A stretch of DNA of 25,991 nt from a virus: IMG/VR virus record IMGVR_UViG_3300018083_000435, positions 1-25,991 of that record, one strand, 5' to 3'. A program made the translations under genes and the position numbers. The notes below the pieces were generated by a model, which searched no databases, was not told the origin of the DNA, and saw only the letters and a list, made by a program, of their open reading frames with translations. Position 1 is the first letter of the stretch, and the number at the start of each line of letters is the position of its first letter. Below are positions 1-4,918 of this stretch, piece after piece.

Positions 1-185
1 ATGCGGAACTTCGATATAAGATATTCCACCTTCCTATCTATGGTAATCGTTCGTTTTCCCACCGAAATTCTTACATCGTCAGGAAGAATTCGGCCCAACG
101 AGCGCGCGATTGGACAATTGCTTGAACTTCTTACGAAGCCGTGCTTAATATCTTCTTGGGTAACTTCACCTTTAATAATCATCAT
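1..185 (-). CDS. Unknown small phage protein, C-terminus cut by window edge
   Basis: The frame opens at an ATG ending at 185 and stays open to base 1, so only the first 61 codons are visible. The product begins MMIIKGEVTQEDIKHGF and continues with SSSNCPIARSLGRILPDDVRISV. The pattern 'VTQEDI...CPIA.SL......V.V' resembles a family of roughly 100-aa phage proteins of unknown function that I recall from environmental phage genomes; that is memory, not a search. The start overlaps the stop codon of the upstream gene by 14 nt, which suggests translational coupling. The second ATG at 182 is an equally possible start. No function is proposed. Confidence 0.6.
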   Translation of the reverse strand, partial: MMIIKGEVTQEDIKHGFVRSSSNCPIARSLGRILPDDVRISVGKRTITIDRKVEYLISKFR

Positions 186-636
186 TTTCCTCAACTGGCA
201 CTGGCTTTTCTTCCTCCTTCGGATTAAGTCCAAAGTAATCGACTTCGTGAAGTTCCTGCATCAACGTTTTCTTATTCTTTCGATGGTTCTTACAACGTGA
301 GCAGGTTTTACGAGTTTCAAATGGAGTTCTGTTCTGTAAATGTCCGTTGATTGTATTACAACGTCTGTTAACATGAAGCTGGTAGAAATCACATCTCCAT
401 GCGTTAGTTGCAATAAATTCCCGATACCTGGGTTCAGCCTGTTTAATTAGTTCCTGAAGTTGGGAAAAGAACTCGGGATAATTGAAGCTCTCTAAGGGTT
501 TGGCCGGTGATATAGGATCCGTTTTGCCATTAAGGGGCAATTGAAATGGGAGCAGGATTGAATCTGGTAGGTCATCGGTCGGGAACCCTAACCCCTGCTC
601 TGTCAACACTTTGAAGCGATTCGCCGCATCACTCAT
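172..636 (-). CDS. Unknown 154-aa protein with four-cysteine cluster
   Basis: The start at 636 (MSDAANRFKV) was chosen over an in-frame start at 675 because a purine-rich Shine-Dalgarno stretch (GGGGGAGGGGGG) lies just upstream of it and overlaps the longer version. The N-terminal half is Pro-rich without a recognised domain. The C-terminal half has Cys82, Cys93, Cys112 and Cys115 (CSRC) within a very basic stretch, so a small zinc site that binds nucleic acid is plausible. The tail is acidic (EEEKPVPVEENDDY). It is followed by the overlapping partial gene at 1-185. I do not recognise the family. Confidence 0.65.
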   Translation of the reverse strand: MSDAANRFKVLTEQGLGFPTDDLPDSILLPFQLPLNGKTDPISPAKPLESFNYPEFFSQLQELIKQAEPRYREFIATNAWRCDFYQLHVNRRCNTINGHLQNRTPFETRKTCSRCKNHRKNKKTLMQELHEVDYFGLNPKEEEKPVPVEENDDY

Positions 637-666
637 GATACCCCCCTCCCCCTCAGTATACCATGA

Positions 667-840
667 ACCCCACACCCTGTCAACCCCCCTCTTGGGGTGG
701 TGTCCTCTCTGGGTGACACTATTTGTTGGTGGGTTTGTTATATATTCTTATATATATATATTATATATAAAGAGATACAAACAACCCCACACAGGGTGTC
801 CTCTGGAGGTGACAGGAGGGGGGCAGAGTGTGGGGGTCGA
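667..840. repeat. Large imperfect inverted repeat with AT-rich core (control region or origin candidate)
   Basis: The outer arms share CCCCACAC[C/T]CTG and CCCCCCTC in inverted orientation (about 668-692 against 817-838). Inside them, GGTGTCCTCT...GGTGACA occurs twice as a direct repeat (699-718 and 795-814); each copy has its own TGTC/GACA dyad. The centre, about 738-775, is nearly pure A/T (TATATA runs). The GTGGGTTTGTT-type sequence at 727-739 is answered by ACAAACAACCCCAC at 778-790. The stretch 676-1100 has no credible gene. G-rich and C-rich arms around an easily melted core are typical of replication origins or of a divergent regulatory region. The sequence alone does not decide. Confidence 0.6.
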
Positions 841-917
841 AGCATAGGGGAGGGATACCCCCCTTGTGAAATCTGCGAAATTCCTAGCAAATTCCCTGAA
901 ATCCGCTATATTCTTAC

Positions 918-991
918 TCCAATCTGATTCCGACCGGGTTCCTACCCGATACCGATACGGTTCCTTCCTGATGGGCTGATTTCAGATTGGA
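918..991. other. Structured element: 10-bp closing stem with internal hairpins
   Basis: TCCAATCTGA (918-927) and TCAGATTGGA (982-991) are perfect inverted copies enclosing 54 nt. Inside are CGGGT-TCCT-ACCCG (936-949 region) and ACCG-ATA-CGGT (951-961), so the RNA could fold as a multi-branched structure on either strand. It lies downstream of the minus-strand gene ending at 1101, in its 3' untranslated region. There is no adjacent U-run, so it is not a standard terminator. A single 10-bp repeat with a long loop can arise by chance. Confidence 0.35.
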
Positions 992-1019
992 CTAACAATA
1001 TAACGCAAGAAAGGCCTAA

Positions 1020-1082
1020 TTGGGAGGTTTAATCCCAACTAGACCCTTCTCTTATCCCTTGCTTACTCGATGAAGTCCGAGT
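1020..1082. other. Two short hairpins downstream of the 156-aa gene
   Basis: TTGGGA (1020-1025) pairs with TCCCAA (1033-1038). ACTCG (1065-1069) pairs with CGAGT (1078-1082). Both lie just beyond the stop of the minus-strand gene ending at 1101 and may act in transcript ending or RNA protection. Stems are only 5-6 bp, so support is weak. Confidence 0.25.
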
Positions 1083-1100
1083 TAAGCGAGTGTAACGAGC

Positions 1101-1571
1101 TTACTTCTTAGCGCCAGCAAGCAACGCTCGGACGGAAACTTCATCCATCCCGGTTGACTTAACGAGATCCTTAACAGCCCGCTCGAATGCCTTGGTCTTA
1201 TCTTCCTCAGTAACAGGCTTATACTGATTACGGATGGACTGGGACTTAGCGGAATAAGCGAGAGTCTCCTTCTTATCGTTGTAGAGTTCGATAAGAGAAG
1301 CGATAACCTTTCCCGCTGCCTCGCCCGGAAAAACTTCTCCGAGGAAGTTAATCTGGTCATCCGACAACGGATGCCCTTCAGCAGCAAAGAGTTCTGCGAA
1401 GTTGGAAATCTTATACCACTCGTAAGGAATATCCCGACCCTCGTAGAGAGGATTACCGTTTTCATCCTTAACATTCAGGATGCCGATTTTGCCCACTACG
1501 AGCGTGCCAACAGGCGTGGCTTCCGGGGTGGACGTTTCGACGGTGGTGGGGATTTCGATTGCTTCGTTCAT
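1101..1571 (-). CDS. Unknown acidic 156-aa protein, single-gene transcript
   Basis: The start at 1571 (MNEAIEIPTT) is preferred to one at 1625 because AGAAGGA sits 9 nt before it. The N-terminus is a flexible Thr/Pro/Glu-rich segment. Next comes VGKIGILNVKDENGNPLYEGRDIPYEWYKI, probably beta-structured. The C-terminal half is helical and charged (TEEDKTKAFERAVKDLVKSTGMDEVSVRALLAGAKK). It has its own consensus sigma-70 promoter at 1642-1670, suggesting strong monocistronic expression. That would fit a small phage structural or DNA-binding accessory protein, but I do not recognise the family and propose no function. Confidence 0.75.
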   Translation of the reverse strand: MNEAIEIPTTVETSTPEATPVGTLVVGKIGILNVKDENGNPLYEGRDIPYEWYKISNFAELFAAEGHPLSDDQINFLGEVFPGEAAGKVIASLIELYNDKKETLAYSAKSQSIRNQYKPVTEEDKTKAFERAVKDLVKSTGMDEVSVRALLAGAKK

Positions 1572-1641
1572 TGTTCTGTGTCCTTCTAAGATGCCGGGGT
1601 GTCCGGCTTTGTAAAGGGGCGTCATTGCCCCACTGAAAAGA

Positions 1642-1670
1642 TTCTATCATGACCGGTTCATCCTGTCAAG
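1642..1670 (-). promoter_or_regulatory. Strong sigma-70-type promoter
   Basis: On the minus strand TTGACA (1670-1665) is separated by exactly 17 bp from TAGAAT (1647-1642). That is a full -35 match and 5 of 6 at -10 with ideal spacing. The predicted start near 1635 gives a leader of about 64 nt containing a GCCGG/CCGGC hairpin at 1593-1607, before the AGAAGGA ribosome site of the 1101-1571 gene. Confidence 0.8.
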
Positions 1671-1736
1671 TAGAATCCGACTAAGAGGGTTCGATTTTTC
1701 CGTTTTGACGTGCCGACTGAGTTAAACCCTCCATTG

Positions 1737-1802
1737 ATTATTCTGTCCTCTTTCGTGGACGCTATTGTTTCCTCGTCCGATAAAGTTAGAGGACAGAATA
1801 AT
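1737..1802. repeat. Perfect 15-bp inverted repeat, 36-nt loop, at the operon end
   Basis: ATTATTCTGTCCTCT (1737-1751) is an exact reverse complement of AGAGGACAGAATAAT (1788-1802). Partial pairing (TTT...GGAC with GTCC...AAA) could extend the stem into the loop. It starts 11 nt past the stop of the 14-gene minus-strand operon (stop at 1814), so it can act as an end-of-operon structure or RNase III site. No U-run follows on either strand, so it is not a classical terminator. A 15-bp perfect repeat this close is very unlikely by chance. Confidence 0.75.
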
Positions 1803-1813
1803 GTATGCAAGGT

Positions 1814-2020
1814 TTACTTAACTTTGTGCTTCTCAGCAAGTTCCTTAATTGCTAGTTCTGCAATATCCCCTAATCCAACTCTAACAGGTAATCCCTCAGG
1901 AGTTACGATGTTCTTGTTGTTAAAGTAGTTTACTATCCTAGCAAGTAGCTGGTAAGTGGGAAGTCGTAATCCTACGCTTTTTACAGTTTTCAGTTCTGTG
2001 CCTGTTCCTTTAGCTGGCAT
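1814..2020 (-). CDS. Probable ribbon-helix-helix-like DNA-binding protein (68 aa)
   Basis: The ATG at 2020 follows AAGGA at 9-nt spacing. The layout is a short basic N-terminus, a strand SVGLRLP, helix TYQLLARIVNYFNNK, a turn with a Gly/Pro-rich insert, and a second helix GLGDIAELAIKELAEKHK. This strand-helix-helix pattern is typical of ribbon-helix-helix regulators, with the strand residues reading the major groove. It is the last gene of the early operon, 4 nt after its neighbour, and could be an autoregulator. The insert between helices is longer than in Arc/MetJ-type proteins, so the fold is an inference. Confidence 0.6.
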   Translation of the reverse strand: MPAKGTGTELKTVKSVGLRLPTYQLLARIVNYFNNKNIVTPEGLPVRVGLGDIAELAIKELAEKHKVK

Positions 2021-2024
2021 TCTT

Positions 2025-2309
2025 CTATTTCCTTACTCTTGTCAGAACACGTTTCGGTTTCTTCCCGGTTCCCTGACAAACTTGACAGGGAGAATCAGAG
2101 AATCCCGCTTCAGGTTCATTTCCTGATCCCTTGCAGTGTGAGCAATCGTAACGAGAGTGTCGGACTGAAGAAGGGAAATGAACTGCCTGTTGAGCGCGCC
2201 ATTTAACCCCTGGCAGATTTGTATTCAGAAGACGGAGAACTTCCTGCATCGCATCATCTTCATCCGATGCTGCAACGATGCAATCAACAATCACTATGAA
2301 CTTAGGCAT
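2025..2309 (-). CDS. Small protein with DnaJ-like CxxCxGxG zinc motif
   Basis: This is a 94-aa product. The N-terminal half is a predicted alpha/beta segment (KFIVIVDCIVAASDEDDAMQEVLRLLN). The C-terminal half contains CSHCKGSG (Cys56, Cys59) and CQVCQGTG (Cys75, Cys78), two copies of the DnaJ-type zinc-binding repeat, which together bind one zinc ion. The tail is basic (KKPKRVLTRVRK). Similar truncated zinc repeats occur in small phage proteins; no J-domain is present, so it is not a DnaJ co-chaperone. Its start overlaps the stop of the upstream gene by 8 nt, so the two are probably translated together. Confidence 0.75.
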   Translation of the reverse strand: MPKFIVIVDCIVAASDEDDAMQEVLRLLNTNLPGVKWRAQQAVHFPSSVRHSRYDCSHCKGSGNEPEAGFSDSPCQVCQGTGKKPKRVLTRVRK

Positions 2310-2634
2310 CTTCTGGAATCCTTCTGATATTTTCTACGAGTCTTTTCTGAATCTCTTCGAAAGTTTTCAGGAAGTCTACACCTCCGTGCAGTTCAATGAA
2401 TTCGTTCACGACTTCAAGGGGAACCCAACCGAAAATACTTGAGTCTATTTCTCCGGTGTCGGAATATTCCAGCCAGGATTCAGGAGGCTCCGCTGTGGGA
2501 AATCCCACTTCAACATGAGTATACGGTCCCTCATTATCTCTAGGCGTTGAATAATGAGTTTTACTTGCTTGGACGGAAAGATGAGTTCCATCCTTGCAAT
2601 AGAAACGTGGGCAATGTGACTTGAATTCAAACAT
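2302..2634 (-). CDS. Unknown 110-aa early phage protein
   Basis: The product begins MFEFKSHCPRFYCKDGTHLSVQASKTHYSTPRDNEGPYTHVEVGFPTAEPP and ends in a helical, charged segment. The N-terminal part looks like a conserved small phage protein of unknown function that I have seen in environmental phages. I cannot name the family. Its ATG at 2634 directly abuts the stop of the upstream gene at 2635, and its 3' end overlaps the next gene by 8 nt. It is firmly within the operon and no catalytic motif is visible. Confidence 0.7.
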   Translation of the reverse strand: MFEFKSHCPRFYCKDGTHLSVQASKTHYSTPRDNEGPYTHVEVGFPTAEPPESWLEYSDTGEIDSSIFGWVPLEVVNEFIELHGGVDFLKTFEEIQKRLVENIRRIPEDA

Positions 2635-2847
2635 TTAATCCTCATCTTTCTTCATAGTCCAATCACGGACGAAATCGGTAAACTTCACGTTGGAGGGTTT
2701 AATCTCAAATGTATCCTTCTTCCTGTGAAGTTGGACCTTTCCAACCACTGGACACTTCTTATTGGTGCAGACGAATGTCTCGTAACTGGAATGGAAGTAT
2801 TCGATGTTAACTAGTTTCTCTTCGCATTCCGAGCAGTATTCTCCCAT
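2635..2847 (-). CDS. Small zinc-ribbon-like protein (70 aa)
   Basis: The ATG at 2847 (MGEYCSECEEKL) was chosen over an in-frame TTG at 2862 because GGAAGGA lies 6-7 nt upstream of it and would be inside the longer version. CSEC near the N-terminus and CTNKKC about 25 residues later form a four-cysteine ribbon. The rest is basic (KVQLHRKKDTFEIKPSNVKF) followed by an acidic end (KKDED). The product may contact nucleic acid or protein through the zinc ribbon; the function is unknown. It sits 1 nt from the upstream micro-gene and abuts the downstream gene. Confidence 0.65.
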   Translation of the reverse strand: MGEYCSECEEKLVNIEYFHSSYETFVCTNKKCPVVGKVQLHRKKDTFEIKPSNVKFTDFVRDWTMKKDED

Positions 2848-2848
2848 C

Positions 2849-2965
2849 CTATTTCCTTCCAACGTATTCTGACCAGAAGAACAAGGTCATTCCAAAGACA
2901 AAGACGAGTCCTCCCAACATGAGGACGAAGCGAATGTTTTCAGGGCTGAAAAGTTGATCAATCAT
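2849..2965 (-). CDS. 38-aa single-span membrane peptide
   Basis: This small gene encodes MIDQLFSPENIRFVLMLGGL then VFVFGMTLFFWSEYVGRK. Residues about 13-30 are continuously hydrophobic, enough for one membrane helix, flanked by a short acidic/polar N-terminus and a basic C-terminus (GRK). GGGAG lies 7 nt before the ATG. The ATG directly follows the TAA of the kinase-like gene, and its TAG is 1 nt from the next ATG. This gap-free fit in the operon supports a real gene. Small single-span phage proteins can alter the host membrane, act in lysis control or in superinfection exclusion; the sequence does not choose. Confidence 0.65.
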   Translation of the reverse strand: MIDQLFSPENIRFVLMLGGLVFVFGMTLFFWSEYVGRK

Positions 2966-3343
2966 TTATTTCTCCCAAGATTCCTGCATTCGATCGATAA
3001 CTTCGCCAGGAACATCGTGAATGTTGTCGAAGAGTTGTCCCGTCATTGTGATTTCGGTAATCCTGTAACCGTATTGAATAGCAAGCTGGTAATACGGTTC
3101 GAGTTCCCAACGTTTGACGAAGGTGTTAGCAACTGCGATTTTGCTCATTCCATAGTTCATCGCATGTTGCACATTCTTCTTGCAATATGCGTGAGCATCA
3201 CCAATTAAACTCTTGTCGTATTCGTAACCAGTTCCCTCCTTGTAGAAGAACTGGTCAGCCTCAAATACGATTGTGGAAAGTTCAGCAGCAAGGGTTGACT
3301 TTCCTGAACCGGGTAATCCCCGAATTAAATAGAGTCGTTTCAT
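2966..3343 (-). CDS. P-loop polynucleotide-kinase-like protein (NEDD4BP2-like)
   Basis: This 125-aa protein starts MKRLYLIRGLPGSGKSTLAAEL. GLPGSGKST (residues 9-17) is a Walker A motif that binds the phosphates of ATP. The following ADQFF...GYEYD segment, the VANTFVKRWELEPYYQLAIQYGY block and the VPGEVIDRMQESWEK end match the short 'NEDD4-binding-protein-2-like' branch of AAA_33/PNK-type kinases common in phages. Family knowledge suggests phosphoryl transfer to a nucleic acid 5'-OH or a small molecule; the exact substrate is unknown. It overlaps the previous gene by 4 nt (ATGA) and is the only gene in the operon with a clear enzymatic motif. Confidence 0.88.
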   Translation of the reverse strand: MKRLYLIRGLPGSGKSTLAAELSTIVFEADQFFYKEGTGYEYDKSLIGDAHAYCKKNVQHAMNYGMSKIAVANTFVKRWELEPYYQLAIQYGYRITEITMTGQLFDNIHDVPGEVIDRMQESWEK

Positions 3344-3540
3344 TCCTCAATCTCCTCGTAATGTTCAATTCCGATGAAAATGGGATACCAATGGATACCC
3401 CAAACCTTTTCTATTCGGCCCAGTTCGTAATCCGAATAACGGGAACCGAAATAGAATGTGAGTTTTCCGATGTAAGCAGTTCCGTATTCCCACGAGAAGA
3501 AACAACGGTGTTGCCAGAAGTTCTTAATCTTTCCTGTCAA
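3340..3540 (-). CDS. Unknown aromatic-rich 66-aa protein, TTG start
   Basis: The TTG at 3540 is the chosen start because a perfect GGAGG lies 6 nt upstream and there is no ATG nearby. The product contains NFWQHRCFFSWEYGTAYIGKLTFYFGSRYSDYELGRIEKVWGIHWYPIFIGIEHYEE. It is notably rich in Trp, Tyr and Phe and probably beta-structured, with no zinc motif and no clear membrane helix. It overlaps the kinase-like gene by 4 nt. A 10-bp stem-loop sits just before its ribosome site. I do not recognise a family. Confidence 0.65.
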   Translation of the reverse strand: MTGKIKNFWQHRCFFSWEYGTAYIGKLTFYFGSRYSDYELGRIEKVWGIHWYPIFIGIEHYEEIEE

Positions 3541-3553
3541 GTTAATCCTCCGC

Positions 3554-3583
3554 TTAGTTCCTTCCCTTTCGACAAGGAACTAA
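3554..3583. other. 10-bp perfect stem-loop upstream of a ribosome binding site
   Basis: TTAGTTCCTT (3554-3563) pairs perfectly with AAGGAACTAA (3574-3583) around a 10-nt loop. On the transcribed minus strand it lies between the stop of the gene at 3591 and the GGAGG of the TTG-started gene at 3540, ending about 5 nt before that GGAGG. It may be a processing site or may tune translation of the next gene. There is no U-run, so it is not a terminator. Confidence 0.5.
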
Positions 3584-3590
3584 CGCAAGA

Positions 3591-3764
3591 TTAATTCTCC
3601 GGAAGAATTTCGATTTTGTTCTGAGTGATCTGAAGAACGTTAATCTCAGAACAGTCGTTGAAGATAGCCCCTGTGATTTCCACAATGGCTTCACCGACTG
3701 TAATGGCTTCGTCGTTCTCGACTTCGGCCATTACAGTGAAAGTTAGAAGAATTGTTCTGGGCAC
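3591..3764 (-). CDS. Unknown 57-aa acidic beta-type protein, GTG start
   Basis: The GTG at 3764 (MPRTILLTFTVMAEVENDEA) was chosen because AGGAAAGGA lies just upstream. The longer in-frame version starting at 3824 would overlap the preceding gene by 47 nt. The product alternates strands and acidic turns (TILLTFTVMAEVENDEAITVGEAIVEITGAIFNDCSEINVLQITQ). No known motif is visible. It follows the 61-aa gene by 13 nt in the operon. Confidence 0.55.
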   Translation of the reverse strand: MPRTILLTFTVMAEVENDEAITVGEAIVEITGAIFNDCSEINVLQITQNKIEILPEN

Positions 3765-3777
3765 GAGTTTTCCTTTC

Positions 3778-3963
3778 CTAACCTTTGGAATTGAAAGTTC
3801 CGTCGATATCAATGACAACGACATTTTTGTTGTCGTTTGTCCAGTTGAATTCCTGATAGACCTGAAACGGTCTCAGCATCCTATCAGAGTTAAACGTGTG
3901 AGTGATGATAGGAGCATCATCGTTACACGCGTCCAGAATTTCTTTCAGTTCTTTAACGGTCAT
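3778..3963 (-). CDS. Unknown 61-aa protein, MTVKEL-type phage family
   Basis: A strong AGGAGG is placed 5 nt before the ATG. The N-terminus MTVKELKEILDACNDDAPIITH matches a pattern seen in many small phage proteins ('MTV.EL...L...D.DA.V'), whose role is not known. The C-terminal part (NKNVVVIDIDGTFNSK) is probably a beta-hairpin. It is cotranscribed, 8 nt after the stop of the Cys-rich micro-gene at 3972. Confidence 0.65.
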   Translation of the reverse strand: MTVKELKEILDACNDDAPIITHTFNSDRMLRPFQVYQEFNWTNDNKNVVVIDIDGTFNSKG

Positions 3964-3971
3964 TATTCCTC

Positions 3972-4136
3972 CTAGAGACAGTAAGGCTCAGAATCTTTGC
4001 AAACGCCCGGATTCTTTTCGTGGCAGTCCGAGTCCGTTGTGCAGGGGACTATCCTTTCTACCTTTTGGTTAAAGTAGACGGAGAGACTGAGATAGAGCAA
4101 GGCAGTAAGGAGAAGGAGAGAGAAAACGAGTTTCAT
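3972..4136 (-). CDS. 54-aa exported or membrane-anchored Cys-rich peptide
   Basis: The product is a short positively charged start (MK), a hydrophobic stretch over residues 3-21 (LVFSLLLLTALLYLSLSVY), then a polar tail with Cys32, Cys38, Cys46 and Cys53. This looks like a signal peptide or signal anchor followed by a small domain with two possible disulfides outside the cytoplasm. The ATG overlaps the preceding stop in an ATGA junction, with AAGGA upstream (GAAGGAAAAGAA). Its tail resembles small cysteine-knot-like modules, but length and spacing do not identify one. Confidence 0.65.
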   Translation of the reverse strand: MKLVFSLLLLTALLYLSLSVYFNQKVERIVPCTTDSDCHEKNPGVCKDSEPYCL

Positions 4137-4324
4137 TTCTTTTCCTTCTTCACGTCGTTAATGAAGTCGATGGAGCGCCAGTAAAGTTGGTCGTAGTTGT
4201 AAGGTGGTTCCCCACGTTCACGCGCGACTCTGTTGCAATTCCAGATGTAATCTGTTGCTTCGTCAGCAGTGTCGAAAGCAAAGACGGGATTCTTCTCCAA
4301 GAAAACGATGTAAACGTATCTCAC
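4133..4324 (-). CDS. Unknown 63-aa early phage protein, GTG start
   Basis: The GTG at 4324 overlaps the TGA of the upstream gene (GTGA junction) and is preceded by AAGGAAG. The product RYVYIVFLEKNPVFAFDTADEATDYIWNCNRVARERGEPPYNYDQLYWRSIDF combines a beta-strand with a helix starting at DTADEA. It resembles small phage proteins of unknown function that convey a 'VFAFDT..EA' pattern. The end is basic (NDVKKEKK). Confidence 0.65.
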   Translation of the reverse strand: MRYVYIVFLEKNPVFAFDTADEATDYIWNCNRVARERGEPPYNYDQLYWRSIDFINDVKKEKK

Positions 4325-4494
4325 GAGTTTTTCTTCCTTTCTTCTTCGCAGTATGGGCAGATAGCAGTAGTTTTGCTATCGTGCGTGATGGAATAGCAGT
4401 GAATACCGCAATCACTGCAAATGAATGCACCACACGTTATGCATTCCCTCCAAGAGAATCCATTGCTCTGTGTTCTGATGATGGTGCAAGCCAC
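4321..4494 (-). CDS. 57-aa double zinc-ribbon peptide, GTG start
   Basis: This gene starts at a GTG (4494) with AAAGGAG 8 nt upstream. The product has CITCGAFICSDCGIHCYSITHDS then AICPYCEEERKK. That is nine cysteines and two histidines in 57 residues, enough for two zinc sites. The pattern C-x2-C...C-x2-C...C-x2-C suggests a treble-clef or ribbon fold. Its stop overlaps the next start by 4 nt (GTGA). The coding DNA includes two 7-bp perfect hairpins (4360-4380 and 4396-4418). Function unknown; a nucleic-acid or protein-binding role is inferred only from the zinc motifs. Confidence 0.7.
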   Translation of the reverse strand: MACTIIRTQSNGFSWRECITCGAFICSDCGIHCYSITHDSKTTAICPYCEEERKKNS

Positions 4495-4498
4495 GAAT

Positions 4499-4654
4499 TT
4501 ATCTCCTTTCCCAAGTAACGGTCGTTACGTTGTTGCGGTCGGTAAATCTTGCGACCGAGTAGCCCTGAGCGAGCAGATTGTTAATCGTCTGCTCAACAAC
4601 TTCCTTGTTAGAAGTTGTGAGACCGAGCGACGGGAAATACCACGTCTGTTGCAT
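4499..4654 (-). CDS. 51-aa unknown protein in hairpin-dense coding DNA
   Basis: GGAGG lies 5 nt before the ATG at 4654. The product is MQQTWYFPSLGLTTSNKEVV, then EQTINNLLAQGYSVARFTDR, then NNVTTVTWERR: a strand, a helix and two strands, a compact alpha/beta layout. The stop lies 4 nt from the next start. Four consecutive perfect inverted repeats (6, 6, 7 and 8 bp arms) fill 4515-4618 of the coding sequence, so the mRNA should be strongly folded. I do not recognise the family. Confidence 0.65.
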   Translation of the reverse strand: MQQTWYFPSLGLTTSNKEVVEQTINNLLAQGYSVARFTDRNNVTTVTWERR

Positions 4655-4666
4655 TACTTCCTCCGG

Positions 4667-4765
4667 TTATTCCTCTTTGCAGGAACACGGTTTGGGGAAC
4701 GACTTGTCGATGGGCTTGTCACACGCACCACACATCCACGTCATGAGCAGAACATTGAACCACAT
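4667..4765 (-). CDS. 32-aa zinc-knuckle micro-protein
   Basis: GGGAGG lies 5 nt before the ATG at 4765. The product is MWFNVLLMTWMCGACDKPID then KSFPKPCSCKEE, with CGAC and CSC forming a likely four-cysteine rubredoxin-type or knuckle zinc site. An internal ATG (MTWMCGACDKP) could give a 25-aa form. It is the first gene of the early operon, 12 nt from the next. At this length the ribosome site, the paired cysteines and the operon position are the only support. Confidence 0.55.
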   Translation of the reverse strand: MWFNVLLMTWMCGACDKPIDKSFPKPCSCKEE

Positions 4766-4822
4766 ACTTCCTCCCGGTTAAAGTTCCGGTTCGAAAAAAG
4801 AAAAAACGAAATTGAGAAAGGC

Positions 4823-4836
4823 CAGGTTTTTACCTG
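4823..4836. promoter_or_regulatory. Palindrome in the leader of the early operon
   Basis: CAGGT-TTTT-ACCTG is a perfect 5-bp dyad in the 95-bp gap between the terminator at 4861 and the first early gene at 4765. A second dyad CCGG...CCGG sits at 4774-4789. This gap must contain the promoter of the 14-gene operon, or read-through must supply it, but I see no convincing -35/-10 pair. The palindrome could be an operator or part of a phage-specific promoter. Confidence 0.3.
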
Positions 4837-4860
4837 AATTCGGTTCTCAAAAACAGGGAC

Positions 4861-4896
4861 AAAAAAAAATGCCCCCTCCCAATTAAGGGAGGGGGC
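4861..4896 (-). terminator. Strong rho-independent terminator
   Basis: GCCCCCTCCC (4871-4880) pairs perfectly with GGGAGGGGGC (4887-4896) around a 6-nt AATTAA loop. On the minus strand the stem is followed by A and nine T residues (4869-4861). This is a textbook intrinsic terminator 22 nt beyond the stop of the gene at 4919. It closes the two-gene cassette and separates it from the early operon. On the plus strand there is no T-run. Confidence 0.93.
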
Positions 4897-4918
4897 GACT
4901 AGGAGGGACAGGGAGGGA

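Noticed and set aside
918-991. Possible tRNA, because the closing stem spans 74 nt
   Set aside because: Neither strand has a T-loop (GGTTCRA), a proper anticodon arm or a discriminator/CCA end.
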